NCBI RefSeq assembly: GCF_001693755.1
Contig: NZ_LYST01000043.1
Span: forward strand, 62,001-126,000
Source: Gilliamella sp. wkB171
GTDB lineage: Bacteria > Pseudomonadota > Gammaproteobacteria > Enterobacterales > Orbaceae
DNA length: 64,000 nt
Reading direction: 5' to 3'
Made by a program: the position numbers and the translations under genes
In this document: positions 1-9,736 of the stretch, piece after piece
Position numbering within the stretch: position 1 is the stretch's first letter
Layout of the letters: each line of letters begins with the position of its first letter
Notes under the pieces: model-generated
Database searches by the model: none
Seen by the model: only the letters and a program-made list of their open reading frames with translations
What the model was told of the DNA's origin: nothing

Positions 1-1179
1 CAATGCACAAAACACTAACGAAACAAAAACCATCGCGAATGCAATCCAATAAATTATTTCGTGCCCGTAAGATTCAGAAATGAAACCTTGAATCACGCCG
101 GCTAAAATGATACTGCAAATAATACCGTTATTAAATAAAGTTGACGCAACACCCATTCTAGTCGGCAATAAATCTTGAAAATAGATAATACCAATATTAG
201 CCACAATGCCAATAAAAAGGGCATTAAACAACTGCAAAGCAAATAACGCAAATTGGCTGGTACATAAAATCATCCCAATATAAAACAGCAAACCACAAAT
301 TATAGCGATAAAAAATAAATTTCGTTTACCAATGGTAGGAACCAAAAATCCGGCTATCAACATGACTGGAATTTCGATGCCTGCCGCCAAGCCCATTAAA
401 TGACCGGGTAAGGAATCATATAAGTGTAATACAGAATTGACATACAAAGGCATATCAATGATATACATCATATTAGCGGTCCACATAAATATCGTTGAAA
501 GCAGTAAGAAAACCACATTTCGATTTTTATATATAGGTTGGTTAGCAGCTGCTAAATCGATAGTATTGTCTGAATGTGAAATAGGATTTTTTTCAACAGA
601 AGGTAAAAAGATTGCAACAAATAAGATCGCAACCATAAACATGCCTACTGCACATAAATACATCGAGGTAAAACCAAAACTAGTGGCTAAAGTAAAAGAT
701 AACGGTGGACCAATCACCCACGCTAAAGAGAGCTGAGCACGAATCAATGAATTAAATGCCACAACATTGCGCCCTGTTTTAACCGCATATTCCCGTGCTA
801 AAGCAAAAATTTGTGGCATGGCTGCGGACGCTAACGCAGCAAAAAAAACACCCAATGTGATGAGAACATAATAGTGACGTGAAAAAGCGAAAATTAAGCT
901 ATTGGCAACACCCATTAAACAACAAAAGATAACAATATTACGTCTATCACCTTTTTTATCTGAATATTTGGCTAATAAAAAGCTACCAATAATACATCCA
1001 AATGCATTGATCGAGAAAAAAAGCCCCACTAAACTAGGTTCAACATTAACTTCCTTTGATAAAAATAGACTTAACGTTGGTGACTGTAAGGCTCCTGCAA
1101 TACCAATAATAAAGGTATTGAATAAAAAAGCCGCAAAAATCACACTTGAACGTCGACGAAGCGAGTAAAAATTAGTCAT
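1..1179 (-). CDS. SetA/SetB-family sugar efflux transporter (MFS), truncated at window edge
   Basis: Reading the minus strand from the ATG at 1179 gives 393 uninterrupted codons up to base 1 with no stop, so only the last few residues lie outside. The protein begins MTNFYSLRRR and continues with 'GIAGALQSPTLSLFLS', 'KYSDKKGDRRN', 'AAMPQIFALAREYA' and 'RAQLSLAWVIGPP', which match E. coli SetA/SetB in order and spacing; SetA is 392 residues. SetA/SetB are 12-helix inner-membrane proton antiporters that export glucose, lactose and related sugars or analogues. SetA and SetB cannot be separated by eye, so no symbol is given. It diverges from zntA across about 255 bp. Confidence 0.88.
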   Translation of the reverse strand, partial: MTNFYSLRRRSSVIFAAFLFNTFIIGIAGALQSPTLSLFLSKEVNVEPSLVGLFFSINAFGCIIGSFLLAKYSDKKGDRRNIVIFCCLMGVANSLIFAFSRHYYVLITLGVFFAALASAAMPQIFALAREYAVKTGRNVVAFNSLIRAQLSLAWVIGPPLSFTLATSFGFTSMYLCAVGMFMVAILFVAIFLPSVEKNPISHSDNTIDLAAANQPIYKNRNVVFLLLSTIFMWTANMMYIIDMPLYVNSVLHLYDSLPGHLMGLAAGIEIPVMLIAGFLVPTIGKRNLFFIAIICGLLFYIGMILCTSQFALFALQLFNALFIGIVANIGIIYFQDLLPTRMGVASTLFNNGIICSIILAGVIQGFISESYGHEIIYWIAFAMVFVSLVFCAL

Positions 1180-1434
1180 ATATGCTCTCAATCATTGAAA
1201 TGGTCATGATTATATACTCAAAACTGTTGCTAATGTATAAAAAATCAAATTTTAGTCTAGCTACCTAAAATAGGCTTTTAGCGTTTTTCCGATATTCAAG
1301 TTAGATGGTAACACCGCATTTTCAATATTATTTTATAAAAAACCTTATTAATATCGATCTGATTAAATAAAAAATGATTTATTTTTATTCAATTGAGAGT
1401 ACAATCAAAATCATCAATAAAATGAGGTAACGTT

Positions 1435-3747
1435 ATGTTATATAATAACAAATCGAAAAATAACCACCCAGTTCATCAAAATGATTGCCATGATGATTGT
1501 CAAAATATTGGGCACAACCATGATTCTCATCATTCACATGAAAATCATCAAACTATTGACTGCTGTGAAGATCAAGACAATTGCAACACTGAAGCCAATG
1601 AATATGATGAACCGACAGACGATCCCAAGCAGCAAGGCGGACACATCAAGTTAACTTGGAAAATTCAAGGAATGGACTGTGCACATTGTGCTCAAAAAAT
1701 CGAAAATGGTGTTAAAACGTTACCCAATGTTAGTCAAACAAAAATTATCTTTTCCACAGAAAAACTTATTGTATTTGTACCTCAAAAAAATGAGCAGATT
1801 GTAAAACTTATCGAAGATAAAGTAACTGAATTAGGTTATACACCCATTTTTGAATCCTCACCAGAACAATCAGTTCAACATCAACATTCAAGTATTTTGA
1901 ATAAAAAAGAGTTAATCCCATTAGCACTATTGGGGACGTTAATTGTTGTCAGCTATATTTTACTTTTTGTTAATCATCAAGTTGGACAATATGCATTTAT
2001 TATAACGGCCATTATTGGTTTACTACCGATTCTAAAAGAAGCCATCGTTTTAACCCGTAGTGGAACACCATTTGCGATTGAATCATTAATGAGTATTTCG
2101 GCCATTGGTGCACTTTTTATCGGCGCAGCTGAAGAAGCAACCATGGTCATATTTCTGTTCATGATTGGTGAAATGCTTGAAGGTGTCGCAAGCAATAAAG
2201 CTAAAAAAGGCATTTCATCACTTGTCCAACTTATGCCAGAAGAGACGATCATTATTATTGATGGTAAACGAAAAACAGTTGCAAGTCATACCCTAAAACC
2301 GAATGATATTATTGAAATATCATCAGGTGGAAGACTACCGGCTGATGTTATTTTGATTAGCGAACAAGCCAATATTGATGAAAGCGCACTAACCGGAGAA
2401 TCAATACCCGTCAATTATCTTTGCGGCGATAAAATTTTAGCTGGATCATTGGTCGTCGATAATACCGTACAACTAAAAGTTATTTCTGAAACAGGACAAA
2501 ATGCTGTCGATCGTATTTTACAATTGATAGAAGATGCTGAAGATCGCAAAGCATCCATCGAACGCTTCATTGACAAATTTAGTCGTTACTATACGCCATC
2601 TATCGCCTTATTCGCATTTTTAGTCATATTAATTCCACCATTGATGATGGGCGCCGACTGGTATACTTGGATCTACCGTGGACTAACACTATTGCTTATT
2701 GGTTGTCCTTGTGCCTTAGTGATATCAACCCCTGCCGTTATTACCTCGGCCCTTTCTTGTGCGGCTAAACAAGGCGTTTTGATCAAAGGCGGCGCAGCAC
2801 TTGAACATATTGGATCAATTAAAACGATTGCTTTTGATAAAACCGGAACCTTAACCCAAGGCAAACCGCAAGTCACAGATATTATTGATGGTGACAAATC
2901 TACCAACGATTTACTCGCTATAGCCGCAGCCATTGAAAGTGGTTCGCATCATCCACTGGCGAAAGCCATCGTTGATTACACTCAACAGCAGCAAATTCAA
3001 TTCAAAGAAGCAGATAACCGTAAAGCGATAGCCGGTGTTGGTATTCAAGGTCAAATTGGTCAAGAACTGATTTATATTGTTTCTCCCAATAAAATAACAA
3101 CAGTTTCAAATGCTATCACTGATCAAAATAAGCAGATCATTAATCAATTAGAAAATGCAGGAAAAACGGTAGTAGTTGTAGTAACAAGTGATAAATTATT
3201 AGGTATTATTGCATTACAAGATGTGTTACGTAATGATGCCACTGCTGCAATTAATGAACTACAACAATTGGGGTTAAAAACTTTAATGCTCACCGGTGAT
3301 AACCAGCGAGCAGCTAAAGCCATTGCAGGGCAACTGAATATGGATTACCTTGCGGAATTATTACCTGCCGATAAATTAACTGAAATTGAAAAAATTGGTC
3401 AAGATTCTACAATTGCCATGGTTGGCGACGGTATCAACGATTCACCAGCAATGAAAGCGGCAACCGTTGGCATTGCAATGGGCAGTGGCAGTGATGTTGC
3501 ACTTGAAACGGCAGATGCAGCATTAACCAAAAATAGTTTATTAAGTTTACCTAAATTAATTCGCTTAACGCGTTTTGCTAACAAAAATATTAAACAAAAT
3601 ATTACCATTGCATTGGGTATAAAACTGATATTTTTGATAACAAGTTTACTGGGTTACACTGGGCTTTGGTTAGCAGTATTAGCTGATTCAGGTACGACGG
3701 CAATTGTGACCGCTAATGCATTACGAGTGTTAAGATTTAAAAAATAA
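1435..3747 (+). CDS. zntA: Zn(II)/Cd(II)/Pb(II)-translocating P1B-type ATPase
   Basis: A 770-residue heavy-metal exporter that pumps Zn, Cd or Pb out of the cytoplasm using ATP. Visible landmarks: a His/Cys-rich N-terminal tail (about residues 10-55); a heavy-metal-associated domain with GMDCAHCA (about 79-86); the actuator loop LTGES; the membrane metal site GCPCALVIS; the phosphorylation site DKTGTLT; the SGSHHPLAKA nucleotide-domain motif; and the hinge MVGDGINDSPAM. The CPC motif plus HMA domain places it with ZntA rather than copper pumps of the CopA type, which usually carry two HMA domains in enterics. The start is supported by GAGGTAACGTT just upstream of ATG 1435. Expression is usually controlled by the MerR-type ZntR, but I did not find a convincing ZntR operator. 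Confidence 0.93.
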   Translation: MLYNNKSKNNHPVHQNDCHDDCQNIGHNHDSHHSHENHQTIDCCEDQDNCNTEANEYDEPTDDPKQQGGHIKLTWKIQGMDCAHCAQKIENGVKTLPNVSQTKIIFSTEKLIVFVPQKNEQIVKLIEDKVTELGYTPIFESSPEQSVQHQHSSILNKKELIPLALLGTLIVVSYILLFVNHQVGQYAFIITAIIGLLPILKEAIVLTRSGTPFAIESLMSISAIGALFIGAAEEATMVIFLFMIGEMLEGVASNKAKKGISSLVQLMPEETIIIIDGKRKTVASHTLKPNDIIEISSGGRLPADVILISEQANIDESALTGESIPVNYLCGDKILAGSLVVDNTVQLKVISETGQNAVDRILQLIEDAEDRKASIERFIDKFSRYYTPSIALFAFLVILIPPLMMGADWYTWIYRGLTLLLIGCPCALVISTPAVITSALSCAAKQGVLIKGGAALEHIGSIKTIAFDKTGTLTQGKPQVTDIIDGDKSTNDLLAIAAAIESGSHHPLAKAIVDYTQQQQIQFKEADNRKAIAGVGIQGQIGQELIYIVSPNKITTVSNAITDQNKQIINQLENAGKTVVVVVTSDKLLGIIALQDVLRNDATAAINELQQLGLKTLMLTGDNQRAAKAIAGQLNMDYLAELLPADKLTEIEKIGQDSTIAMVGDGINDSPAMKAATVGIAMGSGSDVALETADAALTKNSLLSLPKLIRLTRFANKNIKQNITIALGIKLIFLITSLLGYTGLWLAVLADSGTTAIVTANALRVLRFKK

Positions 3748-3780
3748 GGATTAGGATTCAATTCTTTATCACATTAATTA

Positions 3781-3811
3781 AAAACCTATTTGCTTAGATG
3801 CAATAGGTTTT
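3781..3811. terminator. Bidirectional terminator between zntA and birA
   Basis: Perfect 10-bp inverted repeat AAAACCTATT / AATAGGTTTT with an 11-base loop, lying between the convergent 3' ends of zntA and birA. A/T flanks on both sides suit Rho-independent termination in both directions, although the stem is not GC-rich. Confidence 0.65.
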
Positions 3812-3820
3812 AATGTTGTG

Positions 3821-4777
3821 TTACATCTCATCACTTCTTAGCGATATTTCGCCGCCGATGTAAGTCATGATTTTGCCATCTTGTTCAAGCTTTAATGCGC
3901 CTTGATCATTAATTCCTTTAGCAATACCGCGTATAATATTGTCACCAATCAATAATTTTACTGGACGGTTAGCAAAATTGTCGAGCCGATCCCAATCTTT
4001 TATAAATGGTGCTAACCCTTGCTGCTCAAACTGAATCAATTTGGTTTTTAACGTTTTCGCAATTTGAGCAACCAATAAATTACGATCAAAATTACCTAAA
4101 TTAGCCCATTTTTGATTAACAATATTAGCATCGGGATTGGTCATATTTAAATTAACACCCACACCAATAACCACATGCGCACTATCGCCGGTTTTACTCG
4201 CAAGCTCAACTAAAATACCTGCTAGTTTTTGATCTTTAAGATAAAGATCGTTTGGCCACTTTACTCTCACATCTTGCCCAGATATTGCTCTTAATGTATC
4301 GGCAATAACAATCCCAACAACTAAGCTTAATCCCATTGCAGCAGCGATACCTTGTTCCAATCTCCAATACATTGAAAAATAGAGATTTGTTCCAAAAGGC
4401 GCAAACCATTTACGCCCCCGCCGCCCTCTTGCTTGAGTTTGAAATTCAGCAACACAACCATCACCTGATTTCAACGTTGCAATACGATCAAGAAGATATT
4501 GATTAGTTGAATCAATGATGGGTAAAACTTCAATAGCACTATCTGCTCCATAATAATTATCGATTTTTTCTTTTTTCAAAAGCTCGATAGGTGCAGCCAA
4601 GCAATAACCTTTTCCTTGAACGGAAAATAGCTCAATCCCCCATTCGCGCAGAATTTTAATATATTTGTTGATCCCTGCACGTGTGATACCAAAATAAGAA
4701 GCTAATTCTTCTCCCGAATGAAACTCACCATCAGCTAATATTTCGATCAATTTAAGCGGATTTTGGTTATTACGCAT
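3821..4777 (-). CDS. birA: Bifunctional biotin-[acetyl-CoA-carboxylase] ligase / biotin operon repressor
   Basis: 318 residues, matching the long repressor-type BirA of enterics. Residues about 5-60 form a winged helix-turn-helix (SGEELASYFGITRAGINKYI) that binds the bio operator. The central ligase domain has the biotinyl-AMP loop ARGRRGRKW and the KWPNDLYL motif, and the C-terminal domain ends in the typical small beta domain. It activates biotin to biotinyl-5'-AMP, transfers it to the AccB lysine, and as the holo-dimer represses biotin synthesis. Its start overlaps the 3' end of ycaD by 8 bp, so murB, ycaD and birA are probably co-transcribed; murB and birA are also neighbours in E. coli. 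Confidence 0.95.
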   Translation of the reverse strand: MRNNQNPLKLIEILADGEFHSGEELASYFGITRAGINKYIKILREWGIELFSVQGKGYCLAAPIELLKKEKIDNYYGADSAIEVLPIIDSTNQYLLDRIATLKSGDGCVAEFQTQARGRRGRKWFAPFGTNLYFSMYWRLEQGIAAAMGLSLVVGIVIADTLRAISGQDVRVKWPNDLYLKDQKLAGILVELASKTGDSAHVVIGVGVNLNMTNPDANIVNQKWANLGNFDRNLLVAQIAKTLKTKLIQFEQQGLAPFIKDWDRLDNFANRPVKLLIGDNIIRGIAKGINDQGALKLEQDGKIMTYIGGEISLRSDEM

Positions 4778-5894
4778 TAGTGCCTCGCTTTATTAATAAT
4801 AAAATAAAAAAATAGATTGAAACTACTGTAAAACTCACAAATAGATAACTATTACTTGTTTTATCCATAATAAATGCTATTACAGCAGGTGCAACAAGAC
4901 TACCTAAAGTATTCGTCAATAACATAGCTTGATTCATAGCAACAATGTCTTGCTTTCTTACACACGAGCAAGCCCATGCCATTGAAATCGGGTAAATGGT
5001 ATAAATTGTTGCGCCCAATAAAATAATGGCAACGATATCAAATAAATTAAATACCAACATTAGGCAAGCTATTATCATTAGAAACGATTCAACCAGTAAA
5101 ACAAGGCGGCGACCATATTTATCAGCACACCAATTAGCCGGCATTTGCGCAACAACGCCAGATAAAATGAGAAGAATCATCCAGTTGGCAACTTGATTAT
5201 CACTGTAACCTAAATGGGAATAATAAGCTGGCATCAGTGAATATAAAGAACCAATTAACATACCAGCAATCACACACCCCACTAACCCGAGTCGAGAGGG
5301 TTTATTTACAATCATAGGTACAATATTAAAACTACTGTTTTTTCGTTTAGGCAATTTATAGTGGGTGAGTAATATAAATAAACTCGCCAGTCCCATTAAA
5401 ATTGCCACCACAAGACCAAAATATAGCACATTTTGCGGAAAGTACTGTAATAGCGCTTGCCCTAAAACGGTACCTAAATAGTAAGTAGTTAAATAAACCG
5501 CTAGCATTTTACCGCGTGTTCTAACGGTACCTGTGACAAGTATACAACTCTCAATGACCACCCAAGTTACGGCACAAGCAATACCAATTAAAAATCGCCA
5601 AATTGCCCAGCTATAAAAATCAATTGAAAAGCTCAAACCAATAGTTGCAATGGCAAAAATAATACAACTATAGGTATAGGTATACCTAGCGTTAAATCGG
5701 TTAATAAACCAATTCGCCATAATTGTCCCAATTAAGTTGCCAGTAAAATAACTGGAGCCGACTAAGCCGATTTGACCAAGTGAAAACTGGTGCCCGACTA
5801 ACCACAGCGGCACTTGTGTATTTAACGCCGACAACGAAATAGTCACAAATAACAAACTTGTTAATAAAATTGGAAAAGAATAAGAGTGTTTCAT
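4770..5894 (-). CDS. ycaD: YcaD-like MFS transporter
   Basis: 374 residues with about 12 hydrophobic segments. Sequence signatures shared with E. coli YcaD include 'GSSYFTGNLIGT' near residue 45, 'WRFLIGIACAVTWVVIESC', 'RTRGKMLAVYLTTYYLGTVLGQ' and 'AMNQAMLLTNTLGSLVAPA'. The substrate of YcaD is not established. The gene is inserted between murB and birA; it starts 10 bp after murB ends and overlaps birA by 8 bp, so it is part of that operon. In E. coli ycaD lies elsewhere, so the placement is specific to this lineage. Confidence 0.85.
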   Translation of the reverse strand: MKHSYSFPILLTSLLFVTISLSALNTQVPLWLVGHQFSLGQIGLVGSSYFTGNLIGTIMANWFINRFNARYTYTYSCIIFAIATIGLSFSIDFYSWAIWRFLIGIACAVTWVVIESCILVTGTVRTRGKMLAVYLTTYYLGTVLGQALLQYFPQNVLYFGLVVAILMGLASLFILLTHYKLPKRKNSSFNIVPMIVNKPSRLGLVGCVIAGMLIGSLYSLMPAYYSHLGYSDNQVANWMILLILSGVVAQMPANWCADKYGRRLVLLVESFLMIIACLMLVFNLFDIVAIILLGATIYTIYPISMAWACSCVRKQDIVAMNQAMLLTNTLGSLVAPAVIAFIMDKTSNSYLFVSFTVVSIYFFILLLIKRGTNA

Positions 5895-5904
5895 GAATAA
5901 TTAA

Positions 5905-6918
5905 TTATAAGAAGTTATCTACATTAATTTCACCAGTACGGCCAATGAAACGAATTTCAGGTGATAAAACCACTGAAAATTTTTCCAATACTGCATTTTT
6001 AACATAACGCGCCAACGCGACAACATCTTGCGCTGTTGCATTATTTTTATTGACCAATACTAATGCCTGTTGTTGATGTACAGCCGCTCCACCGATTTGA
6101 AAACCTTTTAGACCACATTGATCGATTAACCATCCAGCGGCTAATTTGACTTGATTGTCAACTTGAGGATATATGGGCATTGCTGGGTAAATTTCAAGTA
6201 ATTTATCGGCAACAATTTTATCGACAACCGGATTTTTAAAAAAACTACCGCCATTGCCTAAAATTTTAGGATCCGGTAATTTGCTGCGTCGAATTTCACA
6301 AACTTTATCAAAAATTATTTTGGAGGTGACCGTTTGTGGATCAAAGTTTTTTAATTCACCATAAGTTAATACTGGTTGCCACTGTTTTGATAATTTAATG
6401 CCTACATATATAACAGCATAGCCATTGCTATAACGGCTCTTAAAAATACTTTCACGATAACCATATTGACCATCAGTAACAGTAATAATTTTACCGGTTG
6501 CAAGTTCGAGTAACTGCACATAATCAGCCACTTTTTGAAACTCAATGCCATAAGCGCCAATATTTTGGATTGGCGCCGATCCAACACAGCCAGGAATTAA
6601 AGCAAGATTTTCTAATCCTGCTAACTGTTTTTCTACCGTCGTTGACACCAAATCATGCCAGATTTCACCAGCACCAACGTTTAAAAGCCAATACTCTTGA
6701 GTTTCAGTAATCGTGATGCCTTTAATACGATTGACAACCACAATACCGTCAAAATCAGCAGTAAATAATGTATTACTCCCTTCACCGATGATCATAATCG
6801 GCTGCTTTTCTTGATTTTGATCCCAAACTTGTTGTAATTGCTCAACGGTTGAAACGGTAACGACACTTCGAGCATAAACCGGCAGCCCAAAGGTATTTGG
6901 AATTTTTTGTTTCATCAC
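5905..6918 (-). CDS. murB: UDP-N-acetylenolpyruvoylglucosamine reductase
   Basis: 337 residues, the length of the E. coli-type (type I) MurB. This FAD enzyme uses NADPH to reduce UDP-GlcNAc-enolpyruvate to UDP-MurNAc, the second committed step of peptidoglycan synthesis. FAD-binding GEGSNTLF lies near residue 46, followed by the YGYRESIFKSRYS region, LPDPKILGNGGSFFKNPVV carrying the catalytic serine area, and a C-terminal LSPEIRFIGRTGE tail. The frame opens with GTG at 6918 and an ATG directly follows at 6915; AAAGGTAG upstream suits the ATG slightly better. First gene of a murB-ycaD-birA operon. Confidence 0.95.
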   Translation of the reverse strand: MMKQKIPNTFGLPVYARSVVTVSTVEQLQQVWDQNQEKQPIMIIGEGSNTLFTADFDGIVVVNRIKGITITETQEYWLLNVGAGEIWHDLVSTTVEKQLAGLENLALIPGCVGSAPIQNIGAYGIEFQKVADYVQLLELATGKIITVTDGQYGYRESIFKSRYSNGYAVIYVGIKLSKQWQPVLTYGELKNFDPQTVTSKIIFDKVCEIRRSKLPDPKILGNGGSFFKNPVVDKIVADKLLEIYPAMPIYPQVDNQVKLAAGWLIDQCGLKGFQIGGAAVHQQQALVLVNKNNATAQDVVALARYVKNAVLEKFSVVLSPEIRFIGRTGEINVDNFL

Positions 6919-7511
6919 TCACTACCTTTAATCTCTTTATAGAGATGTGCTAATTAAAATTAACCTGCATCATAATTGAATTAAGAGCGTTTTTATTATT
7001 TGATTAATTAACTTTAAGATTTTTAGTCTATATACGCTTTTTATTCGAAATAAGCTCAGCATTTAAATATCGGCAAAGCATTGTGTAATGCATTATATTT
7101 TGCATAAAAATGATTATTTTACCACAACGATAAATGATGTTTTATTAATTATTCAAACACTGATAAATAAGCGAATTAAAGTAAAATACATTCAATAGGT
7201 TATAGTGCATTTAAAACGCGTTGTGCTAAGTTACCTGTCGACTAAAAAAATAAGAATAACTGACCAATTTTGAATAAATAATCGACTAAACTGATGGTTT
7301 GATCTTTTTTGTTTTCATTTATCATGTATCATAACGAGCTAGCGATCTTTTTATAAATCGTAGTAAAATTCTAGCTTGAACGATTGAAACATAGCTATAA
7401 TGATTTAAATCATATTTATATACTTAATAAATGAGCACATGATCACGGTTTTAGGGACTGTTATTCCTTATATTGTAGTGAAGTTAAGTTTATTAGAAGT
7501 CAGAGGAAATT
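6919..7511. other. Intergenic region between divergent murB and deoB (593 bp)
   Basis: No credible ORF or RNA gene was found. It must carry the promoters of murB and of the deoB-deoD operon. A weak CRP-like element, TGAGC-N6-TCACG at 7432-7447, lies about 65 bp before deoB and would fit the cAMP-CRP control usual for nucleoside catabolism. The RBS of deoB (CAGAGGAAATT) is at the right edge. Confidence 0.4.
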
Positions 7512-8741
7512 ATGAAAAGAGTTTTTATTATGATCCTTGATTCCTTCGGAATCGGCGGTGCAGAGGATGCAAAAAAATACGGGGATGAAGGTGCTAATAC
7601 ACTAGGTCATATTGCCGAAGCTTGTGCATTAGGTAAAGCAGATCACGGTCGCAAAGGTCCACTAAAATTACCAAACTTAGCTAAACTAGGGTTAATTGAA
7701 GCTGCATACGAATCATCGGGAAGTTATCCGAAAGGCATGAAGACTGAAGGTAACATCATTGGTGCTTATGGTTATGCTAGCGAAATTTCTTCCGGTAAAG
7801 ATACCCCGTCAGGACATTGGGAAATTGCCGGTGTGCCTGTATTATTTGATTGGGGCTATTTTACTAACACCACAAATAGTTTCCCCCAAGAATTGTTAGA
7901 TAAAATTGTTGCACGTGCTAAACTCCCAGGTTATTTGGGTAATTGTCACTCATCAGGTACGGTCATTCTTGATGAACTAGGTGAAAAGCACATGGCTAGC
8001 GGAAAACCAATTTTTTATACCTCAGCTGATTCAGTCTTTCAAATAGCTTGTCATGAAGAGACCTTTGGTTTAGATAGACTTTATGAAATATGTGAAATCG
8101 CACGTGATGAACTTAATAAAGGTGATTACAACATTGGGCGTGTTATAGCTCGCCCATTTATTGGTAAAAAAGCGGGTGAATTTATTCGCACAGGTAACCG
8201 CCATGACTTAGCCGTTGAACCACCATCACCAACAATGATCAAAAAACTGGTTGATGAAAAACAGGGTACTGTAGTATCCATCGGTAAAATTGCCGATATT
8301 TATGCAGAGGTTGGCATCACTAAAAAAGTTAAAGCAACAGGCATTGAAGCATTATTTAATGCATCATTAGAAGAGATCAAACAAGCCAAAGATAACACTA
8401 TCGTGTTTACAAACTTTGTTGACTTTGACTCGTCATACGGTCATCGCCGAGATATTGCTGGTTACGCCGCAGCACTTGAATATTTCGATAGTAGACTGCC
8501 TGAAATGTTAGCCTTAATCCAACCGGGCGACCTACTCATTATTAGTGCCGACCATGGTTGCGATCCAACTTGGGCCGGAACAGATCATACTCGTGAGCAC
8601 ATACCTGTTTTAGTTTATGGTGATAGTGTTCCGGTTGGTTCATTAGGTCATCGTAAAACTTTTGCTGACATCGGGCAAAGTGTTGCGGACTATTTTGATT
8701 TGTCACCAATGGATTATGGTCAATCATTTATTAAGAAGTAA
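7512..8741 (+). CDS. deoB: Phosphopentomutase
   Basis: 409 residues, close to E. coli DeoB (407). It interconverts (deoxy)ribose-1-phosphate and (deoxy)ribose-5-phosphate, linking nucleoside phosphorolysis to central metabolism. As a member of the alkaline-phosphatase metalloenzyme superfamily it shows the N-terminal metal motif [13 protein letters not shown], the substrate segment [11 protein letters not shown], and the C-terminal metal cluster [20 protein letters not shown] good RBS (GAGGAAATT) precedes the ATG. deoD follows 54 bp later in the same direction, as in the E. coli deo operon, but deoC is not in this window and deoA is replaced by pdp further on. Confidence 0.96.
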   Translation: MKRVFIMILDSFGIGGAEDAKKYGDEGANTLGHIAEACALGKADHGRKGPLKLPNLAKLGLIEAAYESSGSYPKGMKTEGNIIGAYGYASEISSGKDTPSGHWEIAGVPVLFDWGYFTNTTNSFPQELLDKIVARAKLPGYLGNCHSSGTVILDELGEKHMASGKPIFYTSADSVFQIACHEETFGLDRLYEICEIARDELNKGDYNIGRVIARPFIGKKAGEFIRTGNRHDLAVEPPSPTMIKKLVDEKQGTVVSIGKIADIYAEVGITKKVKATGIEALFNASLEEIKQAKDNTIVFTNFVDFDSSYGHRRDIAGYAAALEYFDSRLPEMLALIQPGDLLIISADHGCDPTWAGTDHTREHIPVLVYGDSVPVGSLGHRKTFADIGQSVADYFDLSPMDYGQSFIKK

Positions 8742-8795
8742 CCATTTTATTTAAAGTAGGACAATTTTTTAGAAAAAGATATTCAGGAGATTTTG

Positions 8796-9512
8796 ATGTC
8801 TACCCCACATATTAATGCTGATGATAATGCTTTTGCCGAAACAGTTTTAATGCCAGGCGATCCACTTCGGGCAAAATTTATTGCAGAAACATTTTTAGAA
8901 AATGCAAAAGAAGTGACGAATGTCAGATCTATGCTAGGTTTTACCGGCTACTATAAAGGTAAAAAAGTTTCGGTTATGGGGCATGGAATGGGTATTCCAT
9001 CATGTTCAATTTACGCAACAGAACTCATTAAGTTTTATGGTGTAAAAAATATTATCCGAATCGGTTCATGCGGTGCAATTAGCCCTGATGTTAATGTCGG
9101 TGATGTGATTGTAGGCATGGGCGCGTGTACTGATTCAAAAGTAAATCGTCAACGTTTTAAAGACAATGATTTTGCGGCAATTGCTGATTTCGATCTGACT
9201 TGCCATGCGGTTAATGCAGCAAAAAAATTAGGTGTCAATGTTAAAATCGGCAACTTGTTTTCAGCAGATTTATTTTACAGCGTTGATGCTGAAATGTTTG
9301 ATGTAATGGAAAAATACAACATTTTAGGTGTTGAAATGGAAGCGGCAGGCATTTATGGTGTCGCAGCCGAATATGGCGCCAAAGCCTTAGCAATTTGTAC
9401 TGTATCAGATCATATCCGTAAAGGTGAAGCTATGTCGGCAGAACAACGACAGCTAGGCTTTAAAGAGATGATCACTGTTGCTTTAGAGTCGGTATTACTG
9501 AATTCAAATTAA
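8796..9512 (+). CDS. deoD: Purine nucleoside phosphorylase, DeoD type
   Basis: 238 residues, the length of hexameric DeoD enzymes. It cleaves inosine, guanosine, adenosine and their deoxy forms with phosphate, giving the base plus pentose-1-phosphate. Motifs: [13 protein letters not shown] near the N-terminus, IRIGSCGAI (phosphate site), [11 protein letters not shown] (ribose-binding Glu/Met region) and TVSDHI with the catalytic Asp. The frame is open from a TTG at 8793, but ATG 8796 gives MSTPHIN, aligning with E. coli MATPHIN, and has AGGAG 5-6 bases upstream. A hairpin terminator follows the stop codon directly, so deoB-deoD forms a short operon. Confidence 0.96.
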   Translation: MSTPHINADDNAFAETVLMPGDPLRAKFIAETFLENAKEVTNVRSMLGFTGYYKGKKVSVMGHGMGIPSCSIYATELIKFYGVKNIIRIGSCGAISPDVNVGDVIVGMGACTDSKVNRQRFKDNDFAAIADFDLTCHAVNAAKKLGVNVKIGNLFSADLFYSVDAEMFDVMEKYNILGVEMEAAGIYGVAAEYGAKALAICTVSDHIRKGEAMSAEQRQLGFKEMITVALESVLLNSN

Positions 9513-9515
9513 ATT

Positions 9516-9542
9516 AATGGCAGAATTTCTGCCATTTTTTTT
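9516..9542 (+). terminator. Rho-independent terminator after deoD
   Basis: AATGGCAGA, ATT loop, TCTGCCATT, then a run of eight or more T. A textbook intrinsic terminator starting 4 bp after the deoD stop. Confidence 0.9.
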
Positions 9543-9736
9543 GATCAATAATTTATGTAATAAACAGTGCTGGCAGTGAACTAACTGAGTAACATTTCAT
9601 TACCAAGCTGTTTTAAGTTAATAAACTGCATAAGTTAATTGTCTGAAAGTTGAATACTTATCAGACGTAATATTTAAAATTTATTCATTAGTTTTAACAA
9701 TAGGGTATAAAAGATCTCGTTTAATAAGGAATCGAA

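Noticed and set aside
437-1168. Plus-strand ORFs of 99 and 88 residues
   Set aside because: They are antisense to the uninterrupted setA-type frame and resemble nothing.
6960-7480. Small RNA or tRNA in the murB-deoB gap
   Set aside because: No cloverleaf, T-loop motif or convincing hairpin with T run was found.
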